The notes below the pieces were generated by a model. That model did not search any database, was not told where the DNA came from, and saw nothing but the letters and a program-made list of their open reading frames with translations. This document shows positions 12,918 to 22,917 of a stretch of 64,000 nt of DNA, piece by piece. Made by a program: the position numbers and the translations under genes. The stretch's first letter is position 1. Each line of letters starts with the position of its first letter. The stretch is from Paracamarosporium sp. OC-R06-R3 (lineage: Eukaryota > Ascomycota > Dothideomycetes > Pleosporales > Didymosphaeriaceae). The stretch is taken from positions 248,001 to 312,000 of the forward strand of contig JACVRA010000150.1 of assembly GCA_019828545.1 (NCBI GenBank), written 5' to 3'.

Positions 12918-14702
12918 ATGGCAAACATTGAGACAGAGGAGCAACAGTATCAACAAGAGGTGGAAGAAGTTAAGAAGTGGTGGTCAGACTCAAGATGGAG
13001 GCATACTCGGAGGCCATTCACGGCTGAGCAGATCGTTCAGAAGAGAGGCACGTTGAAGCTACAGTACCCCAGCAATGCACAGGCGAAGAAGCTTTGGAAT
13101 ACTGTCGAAGGACGATTCAAGGTGAGCAGCATACCCTATTCAATTCATCACTGGTATTGATTCGATGGAAGAACAACGACGTGAGCTTCACGTACGGCTG
13201 TTTGGACCCAGTCATGGTCACCCAGATGGCGAAGTATCTCGACACTGTCTACGTATCCGGCTGGCAATGCTCATCAACTGCTTCATCAACTGATGAGCCC
13301 GGCCCTGACCTGGCAGACTACCCTATGACCACGGTTCCAAACAAAGTCGGTCATCTTTTCATGGCCCAGCTCTTCCACGACCGAAAGCAGCGAGAAGAAC
13401 GTCTCACCACCCCCAAAGCAAACCGGGCGAACGCTCCCAACATCGACTATCTACGGCCTATCATCGCTGATGCAGACACCGGACACGGCGGCCTGACAGC
13501 AATCATGAAGCTCACAAAGCTGTTCGTTGAGAAGGGCGCAGCTGGCATCCACATCGAAGACCAAGCGCCAGGAACGAAGAAGTGCGGCCACATGGCAGGC
13601 AAGGTGCTGGTGCCGATCAGCGAACACATCAACCGACTGGTCGCCATCCGAGCGCAAGCAGACATCATGGGTGAGTCATATCACATCTCTTTCCACGCCC
13701 TTGAAAACAAACGAGAAAGCTAACAAGAGGATACACCAGGCGTCGACCTCCTCGCCGTCGCACGCACCGACTCCGAAGCCGCCACCCTCATAACCTCCAC
13801 CATCGATCCCCGCGATCACCACTACATCCTCGGCAGCACAAACCCTGCCCTCCAATCCCTCGGTGATCTCATGTACTCCGCCGAGCAAGCAGGCAAGAAC
13901 GGCGCCGAGCTGCAAGCCATCGAGGACGCGTGGATGAAAGAAGCAAATCTGAAGCTGTACCACGAGGCCGTCATCGACACCATCAATGCAGGCGTGCACG
14001 TCGATAAGCAGAGCATGATCCAGGAATTCCTGGAGAAGAGCAAAGGAAAGAGCAACACCGAGGCACGCGCCATTGCCAAGGGGCTCACTGGTGTAGACGT
14101 CTACTTCGACTGGGAGGCTGCGAGGACCCGCGAGGGATACTACAGGTACCAGGGAGGGTGCCAGTGCGCTGTGAATCGCGCCATAGCGTACGCGCCGTAC
14201 GCGGATATGATATGGATGGAGTCGAAGCTGCCCGACTATGCGCAGGCGAAGGAGTTCGCGGACGGCGTGCACGCTGTGTGGCCTGAGCAGAAGTACGTCT
14301 TCTCCCATTTCCTCATTTAACATCTACTAACAATCCGTGTGCAGACTCGCATACAACCTCTCTCCCTCCTTCAACTGGAAAGCCGCCATGCCCCGCGACG
14401 AGCAGGAAACTTACATCCAACGTCTTGCTGCGTTGGGCTACTGCTGGCAGTTCATCACGCTGGCTGGTCTGCACCAGAACGCGCTTATGGCCGACACGTT
14501 CTCGAAGGCATTTGCGAAGCAGGGCATGCGTGCATACGGCGAGATTATCCAGGAGCCCGAAGCAGAGAACAAGGTAGATGTCTTGACGCATCAGAAGTGG
14601 AGTGGGGCGAACTATGTAGATAACTTGTTGAAGATGGTGAGTGGGGGTGTGAGTTCAACGGCGGCGATGGGAAAGGGCGTCACGGAGGATCAGTTCAAAT
14701 AA
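12918..14702 (+). CDS. ICL1: Isocitrate lyase
   Basis: Four exons (12918-13121, 13172-13670, 13740-14292, 14345-14702) give 537 aa, the normal fungal length. The enzyme cleaves isocitrate to glyoxylate and succinate in the glyoxylate cycle, needed for growth on acetate and fatty acids. Visible marks are [28 protein letters not shown] (metal and substrate site), HIEDQ, and the catalytic signature KKCGH at residues 204-208. The C-terminal half is typical ([17 protein letters not shown]). The protein ends in QFK, so no canonical peroxisomal SKL-type signal is visible. The start has a good context (AAGATGG). The large insertion relative to bacterial enzymes is present, as expected in fungi. Confidence 0.97.
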
Positions 14703-15426
14703 GGCGGAGAGAATGAGTTGCAGTCATGTCTATATTGAGTGATGCTGTGTACTTGTCAATGGAATCCAGTTAAATTTCTTTCACGACTTGCATGTGCTTG
14801 CAGAACCGGATTGTGTCATAGCGTACACTTGGACCCACGCCCTTTGTGCTCTAATATACTAAACCTACTCGACCACACCACCTTCAAAACTTGTACGTAA
14901 ATGTGACAGCTGGCAATCATTGCAGTGTGTTTTATTGCCATTTTGAGACTATATACACCAGCTCAAGCGCAGTCATACGCAGGCCGACCCGACGTGACCG
15001 AGTGAAAGAAAAATCGACATGAATTCTGTACGCATACATGCACGTGTGACCATATCAAAACAGTAGAATGTGTAGCCCTACGCCAATCCAACGCCCATGG
15101 CCTAGCGACCAGATGCAAATATGCAGGTACACAGCCAGGTACTTGTTATACTGCTCCGCAGCAGTGAATGCAAGACAGAATTGTCGCATTACTTGATAGT
15201 GAACAGTAAAAAGAAAAGGTCGCTTTTCTGCAAAAAAAAAAAAAAACACCCCTCACCAACGTCTTTTCTAGATGTTTGTATGCTGTTTCTAAAGACCGTT
15301 GTGGGCCTAGTCAAAAAGCCGATTAAATGAAGGATAGGGAACGCAGAGTCTCGGTAAGGACCGAATGACAGCCAGGCACTCCACTATCCAAATTGCAGAT
15401 ACCGTCCCAAAGATGAAGGAGATCGA
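14703..15426. other. Convergent intergenic spacer
   Basis: This spacer lies between the 3' ends of isocitrate lyase and the PRPP synthetase gene. It contains a run of 15 A (15232-15246). No gene is seen. Confidence 0.6.
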
Positions 15427-17092
15427 TCAGTGGTAATCAAACAGAACGCTTATGCTCTCGCCGTGATGCACTCGTCGTATCGCCTTAACATGTTGTTAGC
15501 CTTGTTCGCCAATCGGAGAACGACATTGGAGCCTACCTCAGCAAAGACATTGCCCACCTCCAGCACCTCTAGCTTGGGGCACCGTGCCTTGTGCTCGTTT
15601 TGGTCTACAGTGTTTGTCACAACGACTTTATCCAGTGCACTCGCGTTGATACGATCGATGGCATCGCCGCTCAATATGCCGTGAGTGATCAGCGCATACA
15701 CCGTGGTCGCACCTTCCTTTTTGAGCAACTTCGCAGCTCGCGTGATGGTGTTCGAGGTGTCTGCCAGGTCATCAATGAGGATTGCGGTGCGGTTTGAGAC
15801 CTCTCCAACCAGCATCATAGTTGCATTTTGACGGTCACTGATTTGCGTAGGGCGCCGTTCCTAATCATTCTGTTAGCATATTTTTCAAATTTGATATTGC
15901 TTCACGCACCTTGTGGATGAGTGCAAATGGCATGCCTAGCGCATCCGCAATCGCCGTGGCTCGTTTTGCTCCTCCAGCGTCAGGGCTGACAATGACCGCT
16001 TGCTGATAGTTCGGGATAGAGAACTGAATGTATTTCCGGAGAAGATGACGGCCGTAGAGATTGTCCACGGGTATGTCAAAGAACCCCTGATACTGCGGAT
16101 CGTGGAGATCCATGGTAATGACGTGATCTGCGCCAGCGCAGGTAAGGAGGTCTGCAATCAACGTGCCGGCCTGCGCAACCCATTGCTTGTAGCCAGGCTG
16201 TGGCTGGAACTGAGGAGGCATTGTCGAAGCCCTCGCAATGCCGTTGGCCCCTTGTGTACTGTTTGCTCCATTGGCATGGGAGTAGTTCTTGTCAGAACCA
16301 TCCGACTTCTTCGTCTCGAGGGTATCGGTGCGCTTCAATGGACTGATGATGTGTGCCCCGTTGCGCTCCTCGGACAGCTTCAGGCGCTCCAAAGACTTGT
16401 CGAGAGAGGCAGTGCCGTTCGTAAGGGTCACACCAGGATTTCCTGGGTGCGGAGTTTGCGGTACGCTGTCGAAGGAATAGGTGCCCGTTCGGCTGCGGTT
16501 CGCATTGGGTGCCTTGGCAAGAGGTGCACCCGTCTTGTTGTACGGGATGTCGCTCTGGCGCGAGTAGGGGAAGAGCGGAAGCACCGCGGTGATGCGCTTC
16601 GCGGAGGCTGTTCTGCAGGCAGAGATGCAGATCAACTGTAGCGGGATTAGAAGCGCGCAAGATGGCAGGTAGCCAAACGCACAAGTTCCATGAGATTATC
16701 ATTGACCTTTCCTCCGCCGCTCTGCACAATGAAAACATCTTTCCCACGGACCGACTCTCCGACCTCGACTCTCGTCTCGCCAACCGCAAACTTGGAAAGC
16801 TTGGGAAAAGTCAGCTACGCGCCTTGTCCGCCGTGTGCGGGGCCTTACCAGCCGCTTTGCTGGGGGGATGCCGAGGTGGTCGCATATCTGCTCTGCGCAA
16901 GGTTAGGAAGGCTGAAGGGCGGAAGGCGGAGGAAAAGCTTTACGGGTGAGCTGCGGGTGGCCTGCGCGGGAACACGGTTAGCAAAGCTTCGCAACAGCAC
17001 GAGTCCAAGTCTCGAGGTGCAGCACAAAGAGACACGAGACGGTTCGAGGCCGACTTACTGCTGCCGCCCAGTACCACAATGTTGCGCACCAT
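15427..17092 (-). CDS. Ribose-phosphate diphosphokinase (PRPP synthetase), PRS5-type
   Basis: Seven exons (17092-17059, 16961-16944, 16892-16849, 16799-16683, 16635-15910, 15860-15537, 15483-15427) give 439 aa. The enzyme makes PRPP from ribose 5-phosphate and ATP for purine, pyrimidine, His, Trp and NAD synthesis. Marks are [39 protein letters not shown], the signature [11 protein letters not shown], and the PRPP loop [12 protein letters not shown]. The end is [13 protein letters not shown]. After FPYSRQ (residue 98) there is a low-complexity insertion of roughly 100-110 residues before the core resumes. This non-homologous region matches the yeast Prs5 layout rather than the short Prs2-4 forms, so it is likely one subunit of a hetero-oligomer. 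The 18-nt exon 2 is supported by the SHPQL motif. Confidence 0.93.
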
Positions 17093-18160
17093 GACGACGG
17101 TGGTGGGGTCTCTCGCTGGTCAGACGCAGTGGCTGCTGCGGTGCTGCTGCAGAGCCGTGTTTGGCGCTTGGGGAGAGGAAGAAACTATGCCTTCGCCTGT
17201 CGGGGCGTGTGGGAGGGGAGGTTCAACGATGGGGTGGCATGGTGAATGAATGGAGCTTGCTCATCCATGGGCGCACCGAAGTTTTCTGCCAGGACCAAGG
17301 GCCCGCCTCGGCTTCCTTCCTTATTCTGCCGACCCACGCGCAAAACAAGCTTCGAGCACGGCATACAGACCCGCTGCGGTGAACAATCAGCACTACGCAC
17401 CACCCTTGCCCGATCTTGCATGCAGCTCTCGCTTTTGTTTTGTCGTGCAGATGCAGCGCAGTCGTCGAAATTGCAGCCTGCGTGACTGGCCGGTAGGTTG
17501 AATGGCGACACCACGGATGGCACCTTCCGAAGTCGGCCCGTCACGTGACGCCTCCATCCGGGGCGAGCTCGATGCGGCACTCGTCGTGCTATGCAGAATA
17601 CAGAAGAGACGCATGTGTACGTTTCACAACTACAAACACACTGCACAAGCACGCATTCGTCGACGAATCAAACCGATTTCATTCGCTGTGGACAGCACCG
17701 AGTTAATGCACTCTATTACCACATGCGACCAAACTGCAGACTCCCATGCTTCTTGCACATTAACAAGCACAAAGCTCGCCTGTCTCACCGCTCCGCAGAC
17801 AGATACTCAAGCTGATCTCTCTTTCTCCTGCGCTCAATATTCTCCCAGTAATGTGTGACCAACTGCCTGCTCGCTGCGCATCCGAGTCACCCTGCATGTA
17901 CGTGCAGCTACCCTTGAAGCTCTCGGGTTCTCTCGTAATTCGTGGCCGTAACAGATCTGATTTCGTGCCCTTGTTCCTTCGGCAGGAACATCTCAAGTTC
18001 CGATTGTAGAGATGTTTTCCCGTGGACTGTCATCTTGTTTCTGTGTAGTGCTAGGCAACACCTCCAAAGTCCCATCCCAGGGCGTATTAACTGAGGGTAC
18101 ACAACAGTCTCCAACCGTTGATGCGTGACAATAATTTCGGGTATCCTGGTAGCATGCCTC
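17093..18160. promoter_or_regulatory. PRPP synthetase upstream region with E-box palindrome
   Basis: No gene is seen. The perfect palindrome GTCACGTGAC (17540-17549) contains the Cbf1/bHLH-type core TCACGTGA and lies about 450 bp upstream of the PRPP synthetase ATG. A role as a regulatory site is inferred. Confidence 0.35.
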
Positions 18161-18676
18161 TCAGATCATCCCGTCTTCCCACTTCCCGCCGCCCTTTCCC
18201 TTTCCTTCTACCCCAGGCGTAAACAGCTCTGCACTCAGCACCAACACAGCCGGGACCACGGCCAACGCATCAACAGTCCCTCTTCTATGATGTTTGCCCG
18301 TCAGATTCATGGCAGCCGCTACCTCCCTACTCTTCACCTCCTTCTTGATCCGTGGCCACTCCTCCCCAGACTTGCGCGTTGAATCGCTTGACGAGCCTCT
18401 GCGATGAAATGGCCGGAATGAGGATATCGAGTGAGACTTGGGACGTTTTCCGGTCAAGGCAGGGTTGAATTTGGATTTGGGTAGTGGTGGAAGCGGGATG
18501 TTGATTTCGGTGTACAAAGGTTCTTCGTACTTGGGTTCAGGCGAGCTGAATGGTATGTCTTCGTCCCTTTCCGGAACCGTAGGAGGTGTTGATGGTATGT
18601 CTTCGGAAACGCGCGTCGCAACGACTTCATCTGTGAGTGCCACCATAGTTGGATTTGCCGTGAGACTTTGGTCCAT
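18161..18676 (-). CDS. Hypothetical protein, 171 aa
   Basis: A single ORF starts at ATG 18676 (MDQSLTANPT). It is acidic and Pro-rich in the N-terminal half (SSPEPKYEEPLY, IPLPPLPKSKFNPAL). The middle is basic and Ser-rich (FRPFHRRGSSSDSTRKSGEEW) and may hold kinase sites. Then comes HHRRGTVDALAVVPAVLVLS, a short hydrophobic segment. The tail is Gly/Lys-rich. It does not look like a random ORF, but I do not know the family and assign no function. It is the last plausible intact gene before the 18.7-25.8 kb desert. Confidence 0.55.
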   Translation of the reverse strand: MDQSLTANPTMVALTDEVVATRVSEDIPSTPPTVPERDEDIPFSSPEPKYEEPLYTEINIPLPPLPKSKFNPALTGKRPKSHSISSFRPFHRRGSSSDSTRKSGEEWPRIKKEVKSREVAAAMNLTGKHHRRGTVDALAVVPAVLVLSAELFTPGVEGKGKGGGKWEDGMI

Positions 18677-21413
18677 GTCTTGAAAGCTATTAAATGTCGA
18701 AATTGCGCGTCAACTAAGGCGGCGGCTGACAGTTGATATGCTCTATCCTTGTGCACAGCCCCTCCTCAGCTCGTATCACGCGCGCGCAAACACAGTCACC
18801 AGCCCCCCCTGACAAGCCCTCCCGAACATGCAAGCCCTGATTAGGCCTCCAAACGTCGAACGCGGCGCCGTCGAAGTCTAATGACGTCCTTGAATTGGTG
18901 CGCTGGCGATCTCGGATATCGGGATGGTTGGTACAAAGACAGACCCGCAAACGGCTTCTTCGCATCCAAAACAAATATTGAGCCGTCCAGGTGATATCCT
19001 TGTCTCTTGCTGATCGCCATTTCGATACGCCACCGGGTTCAGTCAGCCACATCGCGAGCGAAAACGGGTGGAAATGAGAGCAGTTCAGCTCCTGTTCAGG
19101 CGGGCTTACGCAGACACAAAGAGATGTTTGACGCGAGGCGGTGAGGCGCAGCGCGAACACATCCGCATTACTGGCGAATAATCTGAAATATTGATCTCTA
19201 AAATGCGATATGAGTCAACCGTACTCGAAGCGATTTACCTTGTAGAGCTTTTCTTCGCGAACTGTTTGGTGATGTCCACTTTATATTGTGTCTAAATTTG
19301 GCACTTGCAGTCACGTGGTCTAACAATCTACCCGAACATCGTCACCCGTCGAGATAATGACTAAAGTCACAGAATCATGCTCAAAAATCATGAATAGATT
19401 CTTGCACAACATCAGTTGATGATACTTTGCCGATAGCACGCTCTAGAGCTAATCATCTCCATTCACCTTGTTCAAAGCAGCCACTATAGATCGCTTTGCC
19501 AACCTCAATGAGACTCCTACTCTCTTCAACCTCTCTTCAAGTCCTGCACGTTTGTCCATTGGTATTAATCTTTCTCGCCAGGCGTAGTAGTTATACTTGC
19601 TTTCAAAGTGCCTTTCAAAACCATGCTTCTGATACCCTTCTTAAAGCTTGGGCTGGAGCTCCTGATTCTCACTCCTTTACCAGAAGTACCTGTTCAGGGG
19701 TTTCGATTCCAGGCGCGAGGCTGGCCGGCTCGGCTGCTAAGATAGCGCGGACGTTTACTACATAAAAGTAGGGCTGAATTCAGCTTTGTATAGGAGTCTC
19801 GTGTTGGCTTCAATGATTAGAAAACTGTTATTGGCATCTCTGCTAAATTTCAATATTCCCACAGAAGTCTCTTCAGAACTTGTAGGAAGAAGCTTGAAAT
19901 CAACGGCTTGTTTTAGTTGCCTAAGGGCCGCTCCTTTACTCATACTTGATTGTCCTCCTAGCCTTTGTTTTAAGTACGATCTTTTGGTATCAAGAGTCGT
20001 CTGCTTCAAGGCACGAGGACTAGCCTTTAAATACTAATCGATGATATTAACTAACGAATCAATGTACATCTCCACTTCTGCAGGCTTCTGCAGGTTCCCC
20101 TCACCACAGGCCCTTCTCCTCATCGCATAAGACTCACATTTCGCCCGCGCGATGCATTCGTTTATCCAGACAAGCCGACATCTTTACTCTGTGCCAATCG
20201 CTGGAACGCGGCAAAGCCTCGACTGTTTTGTAGGTCCGAGCAAAGGCAGAACATCAACTACCGACGATCATAACATCCATATTGATGGCAAGGTAATTGC
20301 AGCGTGCGGTATAATGGTCATAAGCTGAGGGTGCTTGGAGAAGATATAGAGATCCAACTTGATAAAATGTGCCAGGATTTCCAGAGATTGTGTAATCGTC
20401 AACTCTAGGAAGGTATTTTCTGTAAACTTTTATCACCGGGGTCTGATCAGGGCGTGGTATCTATATGTGGTGTATTGACTATAGATCCTAGAGTGGTGGT
20501 AAGGAAGATGGGCTATATCAATCCACGGGTGCCATGGGAGGAAAGTACGGTCACGTGGAACGCGTATAGTCCCCATTGATCTAACAACACTAAGCAAACG
20601 TACTGAATAGAGTCTCCAAGGATAACCAACACAATTTGTAGAACATATACATATCAATAACAAGAATAGCGCACATAACATTAACCAGGCCCTTGAACAC
20701 AACGGTGAACATGACGGCGATATACAAGGACCTACACATTGATATCTATCGGATGAGTAGAACATAAAGAATTGCATAGTCCTAAGAAGTAGCCTGGAGA
20801 ACAGATATGAATCATCACAGCTTTATAATTCATAATTAGAATTGCACTTACTCCAAGCTGTGTTAGCATCTCTATTCACCCCAGTCGGTTATTAGACCTC
20901 GTGGTATGCGCGTTCGATGCAAATGTCTACCAAAATCGTATTGTAGGGCGTGGGAAAAGGTGATTTGGACATGGACCGAATAGACTTCGGAAGAGGGATC
21001 TGTGGAGAGATGCTACCTCACCAGTAGCGTTCATGCAATCGCAGGTGCCCGATGATTAAGATTGCCACACAACACCTATACACCGCTATTACTCGTAGCG
21101 TGCCAAGAATTCAAAATGGTGAGCTACACTTCGACACCTGAGGATTCATTATAGCGGTTTTGCGAGGGCCAGCCGTAGAGGTGAATCGAAGATCACAGTG
21201 ATGCGAGCCTGCAGTAGAGCTAAGCACTCTATTGCCCTATCACGCTCCAAAGCTGAAGCAACGGCGTTCGAGTCGAGTAGATCGAGCTATAAACGCGTTA
21301 GGGTGCACATGGGAAATTCGTTTTTTTCTTCCCATGATGGGAAAATTGTGGGCCAACACCGGTAAAGAACCCACCAATCAAACACCGGCGTAGTAATTCC
21401 AAGACCAAGGGGT
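18677..21413. other. Gene desert, degenerate sequence
   Basis: This is a long stretch with no intact gene. Short open frames (for example 19758-20009 minus, 83 codons, and 20433-20777 minus, 114 codons with ATG) show no recognisable domain. From about 19.2 kb the sequence looks AT-richer than the flanks. A short direct duplication (CTTCTGCAGG) lies near 20080-20095. I could not identify a transposon family. Confidence 0.45.
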
Positions 21414-21728
21414 TTAACCAGACTCGAGTACGTTGATGTTCAGCCAGGCAGCAACCTGCACAATGGCCATTGGCAGATAGACCAGCTCGTCAAGCAGCTC
21501 GCTCGAAGTCTCATCATCCTGAATCACCTCCTCCTGTGCGAGCAATATCTCCTGGAAGTTGACTGCGTCCCGTTGTTCCATCGACTCTAGTTTTAGTACG
21601 TGGCTGCGGGTGAGCGAACCGACTACCTCAAGATTACACCCCCTTATTCTGAGGCGGGTAATCCACAATACCCTTCGACGGCCCGTTGGCGATAACAATA
21701 TTCCAGTTCGTCGACAATGGGCAGGCAT
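21414..21728 (-). pseudogene. NB-ARC (NLR-type) ATPase relic
   Basis: A 104-codon open piece lacks any start or flanking domains but carries the order seen at the end of fungal NB-ARC domains. It has a beta strand and arginine block resembling ILxTTRxR (GRRRVLWITRLRIRG), then LKLESMEQRDAVNFQEILL, an acidic spacer, and ELLDELVYLPMAIVQVAAWL. That last part matches the conserved LEYLPLAIxQAAAYI segment. Fungal NLRs take part in heterokaryon incompatibility and non-self recognition. No P-loop, effector domain or TPR/ANK repeats are found next to it. I treat it as a decayed fragment. Confidence 0.55.
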
Positions 21729-22078
21729 TTTTAGTCACCAATCATCACTCGTGCCGGCGACTTGATCATTGTTATGTCAGAGTAAGTGCGCGTTGAAATA
21801 CTGCCAAGCTCGGATGACAGGACGTTCTATGACGTTCACTTTAAATTCCACGCACACACCTCTAAAAGCCTATAAATTCCTGCAGTGGCCTCCGGGCTTC
21901 GCGATCAATGTTATATTCTTTCACTGCCAAAAGTCATCAAACGACACAAATATAATTAACTCTGAAGATCTATACTTTATTCTGTTCGACTCTTGTCGTA
22001 TGTTTGGAAAGCCTTGACCAGATACACTGATTGCCCAGGTACTTGGTAGGCCGTCTTAATCCACATTTTAAGGACTGC

Positions 22079-22730
22079 ATGTCGGATTTAACTTCTGGCG
22101 CTTCCCAACCGCCAGGTTCCGACCGTCCAGCCAAAGTCGCTATTCCGCGACTCAACAAACAACCGCGTTATGAGCCACCACCGCAAGAGCCAGTCGCCAA
22201 AAGGCCTAGGGCGTCCGTAGCATGCAAGAGTTGTCGTACACGAAAAGTAAGGTGCAACGGTAGGAAACCGACGTGTTCAAACTGCCAAAAGCTTTTGGAA
22301 CCGTGTATATATAACGAAACCCGGAAGGATCGTCTTAAAATGTTAGGATAGTTTTGATCGATTGTGCTAGTTTTAAAGGACTGACCAATAATAGAGCGAC
22401 GAACCAGATTGAGGCGATGAAAGCCCTATTGAAACACGTCCAAGTCCGGGCTAACGATCAGGACAGGCAAATGATAGACAATAGATTAGCACAGGTGTGT
22501 TTTTATTTCTGCTATACTCCCCACTCCGTACCGGATAGCCTAACAAGACCAAGATATTAGACGAAGATGTAACGATGTGTGAGGCGATGGAGTCTCCTCA
22601 ATCCTTTCAGCAGGAGGAACAATATGAGAAGAACAGCATCGATACTCAACTAGATACTAACAAGGATGTTGATGCGGTGGATGATTATATAGTCTAAGAA
22701 CAAGAAAGCCAAACAACTGGGTTTGTCGGG
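22079..22730 (+). pseudogene. Broken Zn2Cys6 transcription factor
   Basis: An ATG at 22079 opens a frame with a full zinc cluster, C-x2-C-x6-C-x6-C-x2-C-x6-C (starting CKSCRTRKVRC), then NETRKDRLKML and a stop at 22349. The next homologous block continues in another frame (NQIEAMKALLKHVQ). A plausible intron follows (GTGTGT donor near 22495, acceptor before 22550). The sequence then reaches DVDAVDDYIV and a stop, and goes on as EQESQTTGFVGQ. In this TF family the block DVDAVDEDLNRxExxRATGF is continuous. A frame break plus an in-frame stop inside conserved sequence indicate a pseudogene. A further open piece to 22917 may be unrelated. Confidence 0.6.
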
Positions 22731-22917
22731 CAACTTCTACAATGACCAGACTGGTCATGTGTCGATGTTCTACACTCCCACCACGCAGCCTTCGAACAAC
22801 GCACTACTAGTGGGGCAGTACTTCCAGACTTATCAGCCCTATGACCGCATTTCGAACAATCCATTCATGACCACTTTTGAAGAGGAGAACCCTGATGCCT
22901 TCAGCGAGAGGCTGTAG

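Noticed and set aside
13676..14323. 215-codon minus-strand ORF
   Set aside because: It is antisense to isocitrate lyase exons and crosses their introns.
18714..19160. 148-codon minus-strand ORF with many Cys
   Set aside because: It opens with GTG rather than ATG, has no domain, and overlaps the promoter region of the 18.2-kb gene.
19480..20040. Transposon open frames
   Set aside because: Both strands stay open for 80-90 codons, but I found no DDE, RT, integrase or terminal-repeat signal.
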